This document shows, one piece after another, positions 17,307 to 26,757 of a stretch of DNA of 64,000 nucleotides. The stretch comes from Allonocardiopsis opalescens (lineage in GTDB: Bacteria; Actinomycetota; Actinomycetes; Streptosporangiales; Streptosporangiaceae), in NCBI RefSeq assembly GCF_003002095.1, contig NZ_PVZC01000010.1, forward strand, positions 1 through 64,000, written 5' to 3'. Both the position numbers and the translations under genes were made by a program. The notes beneath the pieces are model-generated. The model was not told the origin of the DNA. It searched no databases and saw only the letters and a program-made list of their open reading frames with translations. How positions within the stretch are numbered: the stretch's first letter is position 1; the number at the start of each line of letters is the position of its first letter.

Positions 17307-18002
17307 TCAGCGCTCCTCTCGGGGCCCGATCGGCCCGTCGGGTGCCGGGCCGGGTCCGGCGGGTGTGGACCCGAGCCGGGTGGGTGTGCCGGTGGCCGGG
17401 TCGTAGGGGTCGGGCGGGGCGGGTTCGCCGTAGGCGGTGTGGTCGCCGCCGCGCGGGGCGGGGGCGCGCATCCGCTCCTGCCCGTCGGGCCCGCCGTCGT
17501 GGCCGGTGTCGTCGCCGCGTTCGGCGGCGGCCGCCTTGGCCAGCCGGGCCAGCGCGAATCCGGCGATCGCGGCACCGGCCAGGAAGAGGCCGGGGCGGCG
17601 CCGGGCGAAGTCCTCGACCTCGGCGACGACCCCGCTCACCCCGCGTTCGTCCAGGTAGTCGGCTGCCCGGCCGCCGCCTTGGGCGACCTGGCGGACGACG
17701 GCGCGCGCCGGGGTGTCGTCGTGGGAGGTGTCGGCCATGGTGGCCAGGTCACTCGACCAGTCGCGCAGCCCGGCGGCCATGCGCCGCGCCTGGGCGTCGA
17801 GCTCGCCGCTCACGCGCTCGCGCATGTCGGTGGCGGCGTGGCGGGTCTGGGCGCGGGCCTCGCTCAGCACGGTGCCGGCCTGGTGGCGGGCCTGCTGGGC
17901 GACGTCGCCCGCGGCCGCCTTGGCCTGCTGCGCGCGGGAGCCGTCCGCGCCGCCGTCCGGCCCGCCGTGGTCGTGTCTGGTGCTCAGGTCGGGTTCCGTC
18001 AT
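17307..18002 (-). CDS. Hypothetical membrane-tethered protein, first gene of the DUF3618 operon
   Basis: The 231-residue product has a long amphipathic helical N-terminal half rich in Ala/Gln/Arg ('QQAKAAAGDVAQQARHQAG', 'RRMAAGLRDWSSDLATMAD'), one hydrophobic segment 'GLFLAGAAIAGFALARLA' (about 137-154), and a Gly/Pro-rich disordered tail. The layout resembles nutrient-deprivation or envelope-associated proteins found ahead of holin-like and DUF3618 genes. ATG 18002 follows GAGGAAGG. Function unknown; probably acts with the two downstream genes at the inner membrane. Confidence 0.75.
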   Translation of the reverse strand: MTEPDLSTRHDHGGPDGGADGSRAQQAKAAAGDVAQQARHQAGTVLSEARAQTRHAATDMRERVSGELDAQARRMAAGLRDWSSDLATMADTSHDDTPARAVVRQVAQGGGRAADYLDERGVSGVVAEVEDFARRRPGLFLAGAAIAGFALARLAKAAAAERGDDTGHDGGPDGQERMRAPAPRGGDHTAYGEPAPPDPYDPATGTPTRLGSTPAGPGPAPDGPIGPREER

Positions 18003-18434
18003 GGGAACGGCCTTCCTCGGTGGCATGCGCTGAGGCATGCCCAGTCGGGTGCTCGGACTGTGCGACCGCTGCCCATGGCCGGGGGCAGCGATTCACACCG
18101 CGGGCGCTTCGCCGCGACGGCGCAGGTGGCGGGCGGCGGCGGACGGACTGTCGCGGTTCTTCCGGGCGAAGTTGTCCACAGCCCCGTCCTTGGGGGTGCG
18201 GGGCGCATGCTGGGGCGGAAGGATGGTGTATGGGGACGCCCCCCTGGGCGGGCGGGGGACTGCCTTTGCGGGGTCCTGGCCGGTCGGCCGAGAGTGGGCC
18301 TGGGGTCGGCCGGTGGCGGGTCTGGGGTGGGCGCCCGCCTGTGGGGGGCGGCTGCGGGGGGCGGGTTCGCGGCACCGCGTCGGGAGCGCGCAGGGCGGCG
18401 CCGGTCGGGGGTCAGGGTTCGGTCGAGGCGGGGG
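18003..18434. other. Intergenic gap, 432 nt, holding a dispersed element
   Basis: No supported gene. The stretch carries the element at 18172-18260 that recurs near 61.1 kb. The rest is G-rich on the plus strand without clear structure. Confidence 0.5.
18172..18260 (+). repeat. Dispersed intergenic element, copy A
   Basis: It starts with TTGTCCACAGCC (a DnaA-box-like 9-mer TTGTCCACA) and 51 nt later has ATGGTGTATGGGGACGCC followed by a C-run and GGGCGGGCGGGGGAC. The same two blocks with the same spacing (52 nt) occur at 61088-61176, on the same strand and also in a roughly 450-nt gap between two minus-strand genes. Confidence 0.6.
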
Positions 18435-19133
18435 TCACGGTTCGGCCCGCCCGGGCTCGGTGGCGTGCCGCAGGTAGTCGGGCAGCGGGGTGCCGGGCGG
18501 CAGGGCGGGGTCGGGTACGGGGGTGCCCAGGCGGCGGGTGAGGGGCAGGACGCCGGCCCAGTGGGGGAGGGCGGCGTCCTCGGGGTCGTCGTTGACGCCG
18601 CCCTGGCGGACCTTGGCGGCGACCTCGGCAAGTTCCAGGCAGAGTACGGCGGTGGCGGCGAGTTCGCGGTCGCTGGGCGGGCGGGCGTCGCCGGAGCGGC
18701 CGGGCACCACCTGGTCCAGCAGCGCGGCCAGCGCGCGGCGCGCCTCGCCGGGGTCGGAGACGCGGTGGGCGGTGCCGTGGGCGATGACGCTGCGGTAGTT
18801 GACGGAGTGGTGGTTGGCCGAGCGGGCCAGCACGAAGCCGTCGACGCGGGTGACGGCCACCGACACGGCCAGGCCGTGGCGGGCGCGCAGCGCGAGGGTG
18901 CTGCCGGTGGAGGCGTGCAGGTACAGGAACCGGCCCAGCCGGGTGTAGCTGGTGGGCAGCACGGCCGGGGCGCCGCCGTCGGTGAAGGCGACGTGGCAGA
19001 TGACGTCGGAGTCGAGTATGGCGTGCACGGTGGCCTCGTCGTAGCGGGCGCGCTCGCGCATGCGGGCGGGGGTGGTGCGGGGGGTCTGCGGATAGACGGG
19101 GGTGGGGCCGGGGTCGTTCGCGGGCTCCGCCAT
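18435..19133 (-). CDS. PPOX-family flavin-binding protein (MocR-paired)
   Basis: The 232-residue product has a split-barrel fold of the FMN-binding/nitroimidazole-resistance-like class: 'DEATVHAILDSDVICHVAF', 'PAVLPTSYTRLGRFLYLHAS', 'SVAVTRVDGFVLARSANHH' and 'YRSVIAHGTAHRV'. Similar proteins have been annotated as pyridoxamine 5'-phosphate oxidase-like. ATG 19133 follows GAGGTG. It is divergent, 35 nt apart, from a MocR-type regulator whose sensor domain binds PLP, so both may concern vitamin B6 or an amine; that link is inference. Confidence 0.83.
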   Translation of the reverse strand: MAEPANDPGPTPVYPQTPRTTPARMRERARYDEATVHAILDSDVICHVAFTDGGAPAVLPTSYTRLGRFLYLHASTGSTLALRARHGLAVSVAVTRVDGFVLARSANHHSVNYRSVIAHGTAHRVSDPGEARRALAALLDQVVPGRSGDARPPSDRELAATAVLCLELAEVAAKVRQGGVNDDPEDAALPHWAGVLPLTRRLGTPVPDPALPPGTPLPDYLRHATEPGRAEP

Positions 19134-19175
19134 TGCGCACCTCTTTGTTCTAGTACATACTGCTCTTTGTGCTAG
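19133..19175 (+). promoter_or_regulatory. MocR gene promoter with two direct-repeat operator sites
   Basis: TTGCGC (19133-19138), a 17-nt spacer and CATACT (19156-19161) form a promoter, with GTG 19169 only 7 nt past the -10 box (leaderless). Two 13-bp direct repeats, CTCTTTGTTCTAG (19141-19153) and CTCTTTGTGCTAG (19163-19175), differ at one base and are 22 bp apart, about two helical turns. This arrangement is typical for MocR/GabR/PdxR binding. The -35 box overlaps the start codon of the divergent gene. Confidence 0.7.
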
Positions 19176-20515
19176 ATGAAACTGGGCTGGGAGCTTACCT
19201 GGCGGACTGCCGCACCGCCAGCGAGTTGGTCTCCGCGGTGGAGCGGGCGGTGGCCGACGGGGTCCTCGCCCCCGGCCAGGCCCTCCCGCCGGTGCGCGCG
19301 ATGGCACGCGACCTGGGCGTCAACCCCGCCACCGTCGGCTCCGCCTACCGGCAGCTGCGCGAGCGCGCCGTGGTGGAGACCGGCGGGCGGCGCGGCACCC
19401 GGGTGCGGCCCCGCCCGGCCACCGCCCCCCGCGAGGCCCTGACCCTGGAACCGCCGCCGGGCGCCGTCGACCTGTCCACCGGCAACCCCGACCCGGCGCT
19501 GCTGCCCGACCTCACCGCCGCCATGGCCCAGGCCGCCCGCCGCCACGCCCGCACCCCCGCCCTGTACGGCGGCCCCGCCGCCGCGCCCCGCCTGGCCGAG
19601 CTGGCAGCCGCCCGGCTGGCCGCCGACGGCGTACCGTCCGGCCCGCTCGCGGTGGTCGCCGGCGCCCTGGACGGCATCGACGGGGTGCTGTCGAGTGCCG
19701 TGCGCCCCGGCGACGCCGTCGCCGTCGAAGACCCCGGCTGGCACGTCGTGCTGGACCTGCTCGCCCTGCTGGGGGCCCGCCCGCTGCCGGTGCGCGTGGA
19801 CGACGAGGGCCCGCTGCCCGAGGACGTGGCCGCCGCCCTGGCCGCCGGGGCGCGCGCCCTGATCGTCACCTCCCGCGCCCACAACCCCACCGGCGCCGCC
19901 CTCAGCGCCGCCCGCGCCGAGCACCTGCGCGCCGTACTCGCCGCCCGCCCCGACCTGCTCGTCATCGACGACGACCACTGCGCCGAGATCGCCGGCGCGC
20001 CCCCGCACTACCTGTCGGGCTCGACCGACCGCTGGGCGCTGGTGCGCAGCGCCGCCAAGACCTACGGCCCCGACCTGCGCGTGGCCGTTCTCACCGGCGA
20101 CCCCGACACCCTGGACCGGGTCCAAGGCCGCCGGCGGCTGGGCTACGGCTGGGTCTCCCACCTGCTCCAGCACACCCTGGCCCACCTGTGGGAGACCGAC
20201 GCCGTCGACACCGCCGCCGTGACCCGCCGCTACGACGAGCGCCGCACCGCGCTGCTGCACGCCCTGGCCGCCCACGGCGTCCCCGCCCACGGCCGCAGCG
20301 GCATGAACGTGTGGGTGCCCGTCGCCGAGGAGGCCCCCGTCGCCTCCCGCCTGCTCAACCGCGGCTGGGTGGTCGCCCTGGGCGCCCGCTTCCGCCTGGG
20401 CTCCCCGCCGGGGCTGCGCGTCACCACAGCGGCCCTGGACCCCGGCCGCGCCCCTGAGCTGGCCGCCGACATCGCCCAGGCGTCGCGCCTGCACGTTTCG
20501 GGCCGGAGCACGTAG
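19169..20515 (+). CDS. MocR-type GntR/aminotransferase-fold regulator
   Basis: The 448-residue protein combines an N-terminal GntR winged helix ('LPPVRAMARDLGVNPATVGSAYRQL', in two parts, about 44-68) with a class I aminotransferase-like domain. The PLP lysine is in 'RSAAKTYGPD' (about 296) and the conserved Asn in 'SRAHNPTGA' (about 238). It is in the PtsJ/PdxR/MocR class, in which PLP or a PLP adduct controls DNA binding. It is divergent from an FMN-binding gene, the likely regulated partner. The GTG start is supported by the -10 box at 19156. Confidence 0.88.
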   Translation: MLDETGLGAYLADCRTASELVSAVERAVADGVLAPGQALPPVRAMARDLGVNPATVGSAYRQLRERAVVETGGRRGTRVRPRPATAPREALTLEPPPGAVDLSTGNPDPALLPDLTAAMAQAARRHARTPALYGGPAAAPRLAELAAARLAADGVPSGPLAVVAGALDGIDGVLSSAVRPGDAVAVEDPGWHVVLDLLALLGARPLPVRVDDEGPLPEDVAAALAAGARALIVTSRAHNPTGAALSAARAEHLRAVLAARPDLLVIDDDHCAEIAGAPPHYLSGSTDRWALVRSAAKTYGPDLRVAVLTGDPDTLDRVQGRRRLGYGWVSHLLQHTLAHLWETDAVDTAAVTRRYDERRTALLHALAAHGVPAHGRSGMNVWVPVAEEAPVASRLLNRGWVVALGARFRLGSPPGLRVTTAALDPGRAPELAADIAQASRLHVSGRST

Positions 20516-20718
20516 TACCGTCGAACGAGGAGCCCGGTACCGAGCGCTGTCGTCTGAACACTCGGTGAACAAACTCGCGGCCAGCGTCGCCACCCGGCCA
20601 TAATGCGCGGACGTCCCCGATCTTCGCTCGGCTCCGGCCCGGGTGCGTCGGCCCGCCGCCGCGCCCGATCGGATCCGGCTCCGAGTCGTGCCCCCGCCAG
20701 GAAAGAGCGACTTCTCCC

Positions 20719-22854
20719 ATGACGTCGGCCACCGCCACGACCACGCATACCGACCCGCCCGCCGCACGCCGCGCCGGGCGCTCCTTCCTGCCCGAGGTGC
20801 AGGGCATCCGCGCCATCGCCGTGCTGCTGGTGCTGGCCTACCATGTGCGCCCCGGCTGGGTGCCGGGCGGCTACATCGGCGTGGACGTGTTCTTCGTCAT
20901 CTCCGGCTTCCTGATCACCACCATGCTGATCCGCGAGGTCGACCGCACCGAGCGCTTCTCCCTGGCCGGCTTCTACGCCCGCCGCGCCCGCCGCATCCTG
21001 CCCGCCGCCACCGTGGTGCTGATCGTCACCGCCGTGGTCGGATACCTCCTGCTGCCGGTGACGCGCCTGGAGGAGATGGTCCGCCAGATCGCCGCCAGCG
21101 CCCTGTACGTGGAGAACTGGTACCTGGCCCAGTCCGCGGTGGACTACCTGGCCGCCGACAACGCCCCCAGCCCGGTGCAGCACTACTGGTCGCTGGCGAT
21201 CGAGGAGCAGTTCTACCTGCTGTGGCCGCTGCTGATCATCGGCTGGGTGGCGCTGCGCCGCCGCTGGGAGCCCCGCCGCGCCGACGCCGCCATGATCGGC
21301 GCCACCCTCGCCCTCACCCTCGCCTCCCTGGCCGCCTCCATCGTCGTCACCGCCACCGACCCCGGCCCCGCCTACTTCGTGCTGCACACCCGCATCTGGG
21401 AGCTGTCGGCCGGCGGCGTGCTGGCCTTCGCCCTGGCCCGCTGGAGCCTGCCCGCCCCCCTGCGCTGGTGGCTGGGCTGGGCGGGCCTGGCGCTGATCGG
21501 CGGCGCCGCCTTCGCCTTCACCGCCGAGACCCCCTTCCCCGGCGCCGCCGCGCTGCTGCCGGTGCTGGGCGCGCTCGCCCTGATCGCCTCCGGCGACAGC
21601 GACGCCAAGGTGTCGGTCTACCGGGTGCTGTCCTCGCGCCCCGCCCTGTACGTGGGCGACATCTCCTACTCGATGTACCTGTGGCACTGGCCGCTGATCA
21701 TCTTCGCCGCCTCCCTGTCGGGCAGCGACGACCTGCCCTGGCCCTGGGCCGCCGCCGTCATCGCGGCCTCCTTCGGCCTGGCCCACCTCACCAAGATCGC
21801 CGTGGAGGACCCCGTGCGCCGCGCCAAACTGCTGGCCCGCGCCGCCACTCCCGCCCTGGTCATGGGAGCGGCGTGCGTGGCGCTCACCGTCGCCGTCACC
21901 GCCGTGCAGTACACCGCCCTGTCCCAGCAGCGCGAGGCCGCCGCCGCCGACGTCTCCCCCCAGACCCATCCGGGCGCCCTGGCCCTGGCCGAGGGCCGCC
22001 CCGGCGCCACCGAGGTCACCGCCCCGATCATCCCCGACCTGGCCTCGGCCGCCGACGACATCCCCAGCGTCTACGACGACGGCTGCCACGGCGACTTCCC
22101 CGACACCACCCCCCGCCACTGCGTCTACGGCGCCCAGGAGGACCCCGCGGTGACCATCGCCCTGGTCGGCGACTCCCACGGCGCCCAGTGGGTGCCCGCC
22201 CTCCAGCAGGTCGTGGAGGCCCGCGACGACTGGCAGCTGGTCACCTACACCAAGTCCAGCTGCGCGTTCACCGCCGCCCAGGTCACCCGCGAGGGCTCCC
22301 CCTACAGCGAGTGCGCCCAGTGGAACGAGGCCGCGCTCGGCGAGCTGACCACCCAGGTGCGCCCCGACGTGGTGGTGGTGGCCAACTCCGTCAACTCCAA
22401 CCTCGCCGACGCGCCCGATGACCCCCAGGCGACAGCCGACCTCCAGGCCGAGGGCATGGCCGAGTACTGGCGCGCGCTGCAGGAGGACGGCATCCCGGTG
22501 GTCGGCCTGGTCGACACCCCGCGGCTGGGCAACAACACCCCCGACTGCGTGGCCGAGAACCCCGAGGACCCGATGGAGTGCGCCCGCCCCCGCGCCGACG
22601 CCTTCGAACGGCCCGACCCCGCCGCCCGGGCCGCCGAGCTGGCCGGCGCGCCGGCCGCCGCCGTGGACATGTCCGACGTGGTCTGCGACGACGCCACCTG
22701 CTACCCGGTGGTGGGCAACACGCTCACCTACCGCGACACCCACCACATCACCGCCGCCTTCGCCCGCTCGGCCGGCCCCGTCCTGGAGCAGCGGCTGATC
22801 CAGACCGTGGAGGGCCTGGACCGCTCCTCACCCGCCCCCGAGGCCGGCGACTAG
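20719..22854 (+). CDS. Acyltransferase-3/SGNH-domain membrane protein
   Basis: The 711-residue protein has an N-terminal acyltransferase-3 domain of about 10 transmembrane helices ('VQGIRAIAVLLVLAYHV' with the catalytic His, about residue 40; 'GGYIGVDVFFVISGFLIT'; 'ARRARRILPA'). A C-terminal extracytoplasmic SGNH domain has the Ser block 'LVGDSHGAQW' (about 487) and a Thr/His block 'DTHHIT' near the end. OafA-like enzymes of this kind O-acetylate cell-surface polysaccharide or glycopeptide. ATG 20719 has only a distant purine-rich site. A CATAAT box at 20599 may be the promoter. Monocistronic. Confidence 0.9.
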   Translation: MTSATATTTHTDPPAARRAGRSFLPEVQGIRAIAVLLVLAYHVRPGWVPGGYIGVDVFFVISGFLITTMLIREVDRTERFSLAGFYARRARRILPAATVVLIVTAVVGYLLLPVTRLEEMVRQIAASALYVENWYLAQSAVDYLAADNAPSPVQHYWSLAIEEQFYLLWPLLIIGWVALRRRWEPRRADAAMIGATLALTLASLAASIVVTATDPGPAYFVLHTRIWELSAGGVLAFALARWSLPAPLRWWLGWAGLALIGGAAFAFTAETPFPGAAALLPVLGALALIASGDSDAKVSVYRVLSSRPALYVGDISYSMYLWHWPLIIFAASLSGSDDLPWPWAAAVIAASFGLAHLTKIAVEDPVRRAKLLARAATPALVMGAACVALTVAVTAVQYTALSQQREAAAADVSPQTHPGALALAEGRPGATEVTAPIIPDLASAADDIPSVYDDGCHGDFPDTTPRHCVYGAQEDPAVTIALVGDSHGAQWVPALQQVVEARDDWQLVTYTKSSCAFTAAQVTREGSPYSECAQWNEAALGELTTQVRPDVVVVANSVNSNLADAPDDPQATADLQAEGMAEYWRALQEDGIPVVGLVDTPRLGNNTPDCVAENPEDPMECARPRADAFERPDPAARAAELAGAPAAAVDMSDVVCDDATCYPVVGNTLTYRDTHHITAAFARSAGPVLEQRLIQTVEGLDRSSPAPEAGD

Positions 22855-23038
22855 CCGCCCCGCCACCACCGCCGGCCGCCCCCCGCGCCCCCTTTTCGGG
22901 CCGCCCGGGGCGGCCGGCGCCCGTTTCCGGCGCCGGCGGCCGCGCCACACCGCCCGGCCTCACCCCGTTCACCCGCCCCGGCTGGCAGACTTCCCCCACC
23001 GGTCACAGCAGAGCGCACGGGGCACAAGGAGGCGGCGG

Positions 23039-26000
23039 GTGCTGCGGTCCGAGGCCGGGTGGGTGATCTCGCCCACCGACCTGGTCGACACACTGGAGTG
23101 CGGGCACCGCAGCCGACTGCGGGCCGCCCTGGCCGCCGACGTGCCCGGCGCCCCGCGCCCCGACCCCGTCGACCAGCTGGTACTGCGCCACGGCATGGCG
23201 CACGAGCGCAACGAACTGGAGCGGCTGCGCGACCTGCACGGCGACGGCGTCGTGGAGATCCCCCGCCCCGACGCCGACCCCGCCGCCCTCACCGCCGCCG
23301 CCCAGCACACCGCCCAGGCGCTGCGCGAAGGGGTGCCCGTGGTCTACCAGGGCGTCTTCTACCGGCCGCCCGCCGGCACCGACCCCGGGTTCTTCGGCCG
23401 CGCCGACTTCCTCATCCGCGCCGACCTGTCCCAGCCCCCCGCCCCCCGGCACGCCCCGGGCGCCTATGAGCCCTGGGACACCAAGCTGGCCCGCCACGCC
23501 GCCCCCGGCGCGGTCGTCCAGCTCACCGCCTACGCCCAGGCGCTGGCCGACGCCGGCTTCCCCCGCCCCGAACGCATGCACCTGCTGCTGGGCGACGGCG
23601 CCACCCACACCCTGCGCGTCGCCGACTACCTGCCGATGCTGCGCCACGTGCGCGCCCGGCTGACCGAGCGGCTGTGCGGGGGCGACGCACCCGTGCTGCC
23701 GGCCCCCGACTGGGCGCCGCCCCGCCCCGCCTGCGCCTCGTGCGCCTTCTCCGGCCACTGCGCCACCGGCCGCGAGCAGGCCCGCGACCTGTCTCTGGTC
23801 GCCGGGATCCGCACCGACCAGACCCGCCGCCTGGCCGACGCCGGCATCACCACCATCGACGCGCTGGCCGCCGCCACCGACGACCAGCGCCCGCCCGCCA
23901 TGCCCCCGCGCGGCTTCGCCCGGCTGCGCGCCCAGGCCGCCATCCAGGTCCGCCAGGACGCCACCCGCACCCCCGAGGACCCCGTCGGCCGGATCGCCTT
24001 CGAGGTCGCCGACCCCGCCGCACTGGGCGCCCTGCCCGCCCCCTCGCCCGGCGACGTGTTCTTCGACATGGAGGGCGACCCCTACGCGCTGGGCGGGGCG
24101 GGCCTGGAGTACCTGTTCGGCGCGATCACCACCACCCCGGGCCAGGGCGGGGAACCCGAGGAGGTCTTCCACACCTTCTGGGCCCACGACCGCGCCCAGG
24201 AGAAGGCCGCCTTCGAGGCATTCGTGGACTTCACCACCCAGCGGCTGGCCGCCCACCCCGGCGCCCACGTCTACCACTACGCCCCGTATGAGCCCTCCGC
24301 CCTCAAGCGGCTGGCCGCCGCCTTCGCCACCCGCGAGGCCGAGGTCGACGACCTGCTGCGCGAACGCCGCCTGGTCGACCTGTACGCGGTGGTGCGCCAG
24401 AGCCTGCTGGTGTCCCAGCGCTCCTACTCCATCAAGTACCTCGAACCCCTCTACCTGCCCGCACTGCGCCACGGCGAGGTCACCACCGCCGCCTCCAGCA
24501 TCGAGGCCTATGAGGAGTACCGGTCCCTGGCGGCGTCGGGGGACACCGAGGCCGCCGCCAAGGCGCTGCGCGCCATCGGCGACTACAACCGCGACGACTG
24601 CGTGTCCACCCGCCGGCTGTTGGTGTGGCTGACCGGACTGCGCGAGCGCCACGGGGTGGCGCCGCGCCCGGTGGGGCTGGACCTGGAGGCCGAGGCGCTG
24701 GCCGACGCCGCGCGGGCGCGCCGCGAGGAGATCGCCGCCCAGACCGCCTCTCTCACCGGCCCGCTGGTGGAGGGCGTCAGCGCCGACCCCCGCGAGCGCG
24801 ACGGCGAGGAGGGGGCCCGTGCGCTGCTGGCCGCCCTGGTCGGCTACTACCGGCGCGAGACCAATCCGCAGTGGTGGGAGTTCTTCCGCCGCCGCTCGGC
24901 GCCGCTGGAGGAGTTGGAGGCCGACGCCGACTGCCTGGTGGGCGTCCGCGCCGACGGCTCGGCCTGGGCCGAACCCGAGGGGCGGCGCCGCAAGTGGCGC
25001 CGCGAGGTCACCTTCCGGGTGGGCGGGGACGTCCCGCACCCCTTCAGCGCGGGGGAGAAGGTCCAGCTGCTGTACCCGGGGTCCGGCGGCCAGGGCGGCA
25101 CCGTGGTGGGCGCCGAGGTGACCGCCGCCCACCCCGACGCGGTCACCGTGGTGGAGACCGCCGACGCCGACACCCGCTCGGTGTCGCTGCCGGCCGCCGT
25201 CCTGCCCGGACCCCCCGTGCGGGCCGCGCCCAAGGACGAGGCGCTGGCCGACGTCGCCGCCGACGTGGTCGCCCACCTGCCCGCCCTGCCCGGCCGCGCC
25301 GGGGTGGACCTGCTGGCGCGGCGCCGCCCCCGGCTGCGCGGCGGCCCCGACCTGCCCCAGGACCCCGACCTGGTGGCCGCGGTGATCGCGGCCACCGACC
25401 GCCTCGACGGCTCCTACCTGGCGGTGCAGGGACCGCCCGGCGCCGGCAAGACCTACCTGGCCGCCCAGCTCATCGGCCACCTGGTCGCCTCGGGCCGCCG
25501 GGTGGGGGTCTGCGCCACCAGCCACAAGGCCGTGGAGAACGTGCTGGTCGCCGCCCTGGCCGCCGCCAAGCGCGCCGGGCGGGAGATACCGTGCGCCAAG
25601 CAGCCCGCCCGCGGCAAACCCGACCCGCTGGCCGCCTGGGAGCAGCCGCGCGACGCCAAGGCGCTGGCCCGCTGGCGCCAGGAGCAGCCCGGCGGCTACC
25701 TGGTGGGCGGCACCGCCTGGGTCTTCTCCCACCTGGCCGCCCGCACCGACCCCGTCGACGTGCTCATCGTCGACGAGGCCGGCCAGTTCGCCCTCGCCGA
25801 CGCCCTGGCGGTGTCGGCGGCCACCCGCGACCTGGTGCTGCTGGGCGACCCCGCCCAGCTGCCGCAGGTGGTGCAGGGCACCCACGGCGAGGGCTCCGAC
25901 GCCTCGGCCCTGGAGCACCTGCTGGACGGCGAGGACGTGCTCGACGCCCGCTACGGCTACTTCCTGGACCAGTCCCGGCGGATGCACCCGGCGGTGTGCG

Positions 26001-26572
26001 CCCCGGTGTCGCGCCTGTCCTACCGGGGGCGGCTGCACGCCCACCCCTCGGCCGCCGCCCGCCGCCTGGAGGGGGTCGAGCCCGGGCTGCGCCCCCACCC
26101 GGTGGCGCACCGGGGCCGCACCACACACAGCCCCGAGGAGGTCGCCGCCGTCGTCGCGCGGGTGGACGAGCTGGTGGGCCGCACCTGGCACGACCCGGGC
26201 GAGGAGGCGCCCCGCCCGCTGGCCGCCGAGGACGTCATGGTCGTCGCCCCCTACAACCGGCAGGTGCGGGCGCTGCGCACCGCGCTGGCCGAGGCCGGCC
26301 ATCCGGGCGCCCGGGTGGGCACGGTCGACCGCTTCCAGGGCCAGGAGGCGCCGGTGGTGCTGGTGTCGATGACGGCGTCCTCGGCGCTGGACCTGCCGCG
26401 CGGCCTGGAGTTCGTCCTGTCGCGCAACCGCCTCAACGTCGCCCTGTCGCGCGCCCAGGTGCTGGCCGAGGTCGTGTACTCCCCGGGGCTGCTGACCGGC
26501 GCCCCGCGCACCGTCGCCGAACTGCGGCTGGTGTCGGCCTTCACCGGCCTGGTGGACTCCGCCCACGGCTGA
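23039..26572 (+). CDS. TM0106-type RecB-like nuclease fused to YprB-like domain and SF1 helicase
   Basis: The 1177-residue protein has three parts. Residues 1-250 are a RecB/Cas4-like nuclease with 'WDTKLAR' (about 146-152). A Cys pattern of one N-terminal Cys (about 21) plus C-x2-C-x5-C (about 231-240) would fit an AddB/Cas4-type iron-sulphur cluster. Residues 330-540 have 'FFDMEGDP' and 'DYNRDDC', the RNase H-like YprB fold. Residues 780-1177 are an SF1 helicase with Walker A 'GPPGAGKT' (about 799), Walker B 'IVDEAGQF' (about 911), 'GDPAQLPQV' and 'TVDRFQGQEAPVV'. It likely acts in DNA repair or processing. GTG 23039 follows AAGGAGG by 6 nt. Monocistronic. Confidence 0.88.
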   Translation: MLRSEAGWVISPTDLVDTLECGHRSRLRAALAADVPGAPRPDPVDQLVLRHGMAHERNELERLRDLHGDGVVEIPRPDADPAALTAAAQHTAQALREGVPVVYQGVFYRPPAGTDPGFFGRADFLIRADLSQPPAPRHAPGAYEPWDTKLARHAAPGAVVQLTAYAQALADAGFPRPERMHLLLGDGATHTLRVADYLPMLRHVRARLTERLCGGDAPVLPAPDWAPPRPACASCAFSGHCATGREQARDLSLVAGIRTDQTRRLADAGITTIDALAAATDDQRPPAMPPRGFARLRAQAAIQVRQDATRTPEDPVGRIAFEVADPAALGALPAPSPGDVFFDMEGDPYALGGAGLEYLFGAITTTPGQGGEPEEVFHTFWAHDRAQEKAAFEAFVDFTTQRLAAHPGAHVYHYAPYEPSALKRLAAAFATREAEVDDLLRERRLVDLYAVVRQSLLVSQRSYSIKYLEPLYLPALRHGEVTTAASSIEAYEEYRSLAASGDTEAAAKALRAIGDYNRDDCVSTRRLLVWLTGLRERHGVAPRPVGLDLEAEALADAARARREEIAAQTASLTGPLVEGVSADPRERDGEEGARALLAALVGYYRRETNPQWWEFFRRRSAPLEELEADADCLVGVRADGSAWAEPEGRRRKWRREVTFRVGGDVPHPFSAGEKVQLLYPGSGGQGGTVVGAEVTAAHPDAVTVVETADADTRSVSLPAAVLPGPPVRAAPKDEALADVAADVVAHLPALPGRAGVDLLARRRPRLRGGPDLPQDPDLVAAVIAATDRLDGSYLAVQGPPGAGKTYLAAQLIGHLVASGRRVGVCATSHKAVENVLVAALAAAKRAGREIPCAKQPARGKPDPLAAWEQPRDAKALARWRQEQPGGYLVGGTAWVFSHLAARTDPVDVLIVDEAGQFALADALAVSAATRDLVLLGDPAQLPQVVQGTHGEGSDASALEHLLDGEDVLDARYGYFLDQSRRMHPAVCAPVSRLSYRGRLHAHPSAAARRLEGVEPGLRPHPVAHRGRTTHSPEEVAAVVARVDELVGRTWHDPGEEAPRPLAAEDVMVVAPYNRQVRALRTALAEAGHPGARVGTVDRFQGQEAPVVLVSMTASSALDLPRGLEFVLSRNRLNVALSRAQVLAEVVYSPGLLTGAPRTVAELRLVSAFTGLVDSAHG

Positions 26573-26757
26573 GCCGCCCGCCGGGTGCGGCGCGCCGTGC
26601 AGGGGTCATGGCCTGGGCAGACACGGCCGCGAGGGCGATAGTGGAGGCGGGCGGGCCCGCCCCTTCGCGGCGGCGCGCCACCGGCGCGGTGTCAGTGCCG
26701 GATGGCATCCTGCCCGCCACCAAGCGCCCATCACGCCAACCACCGAGGTGATCCGCC

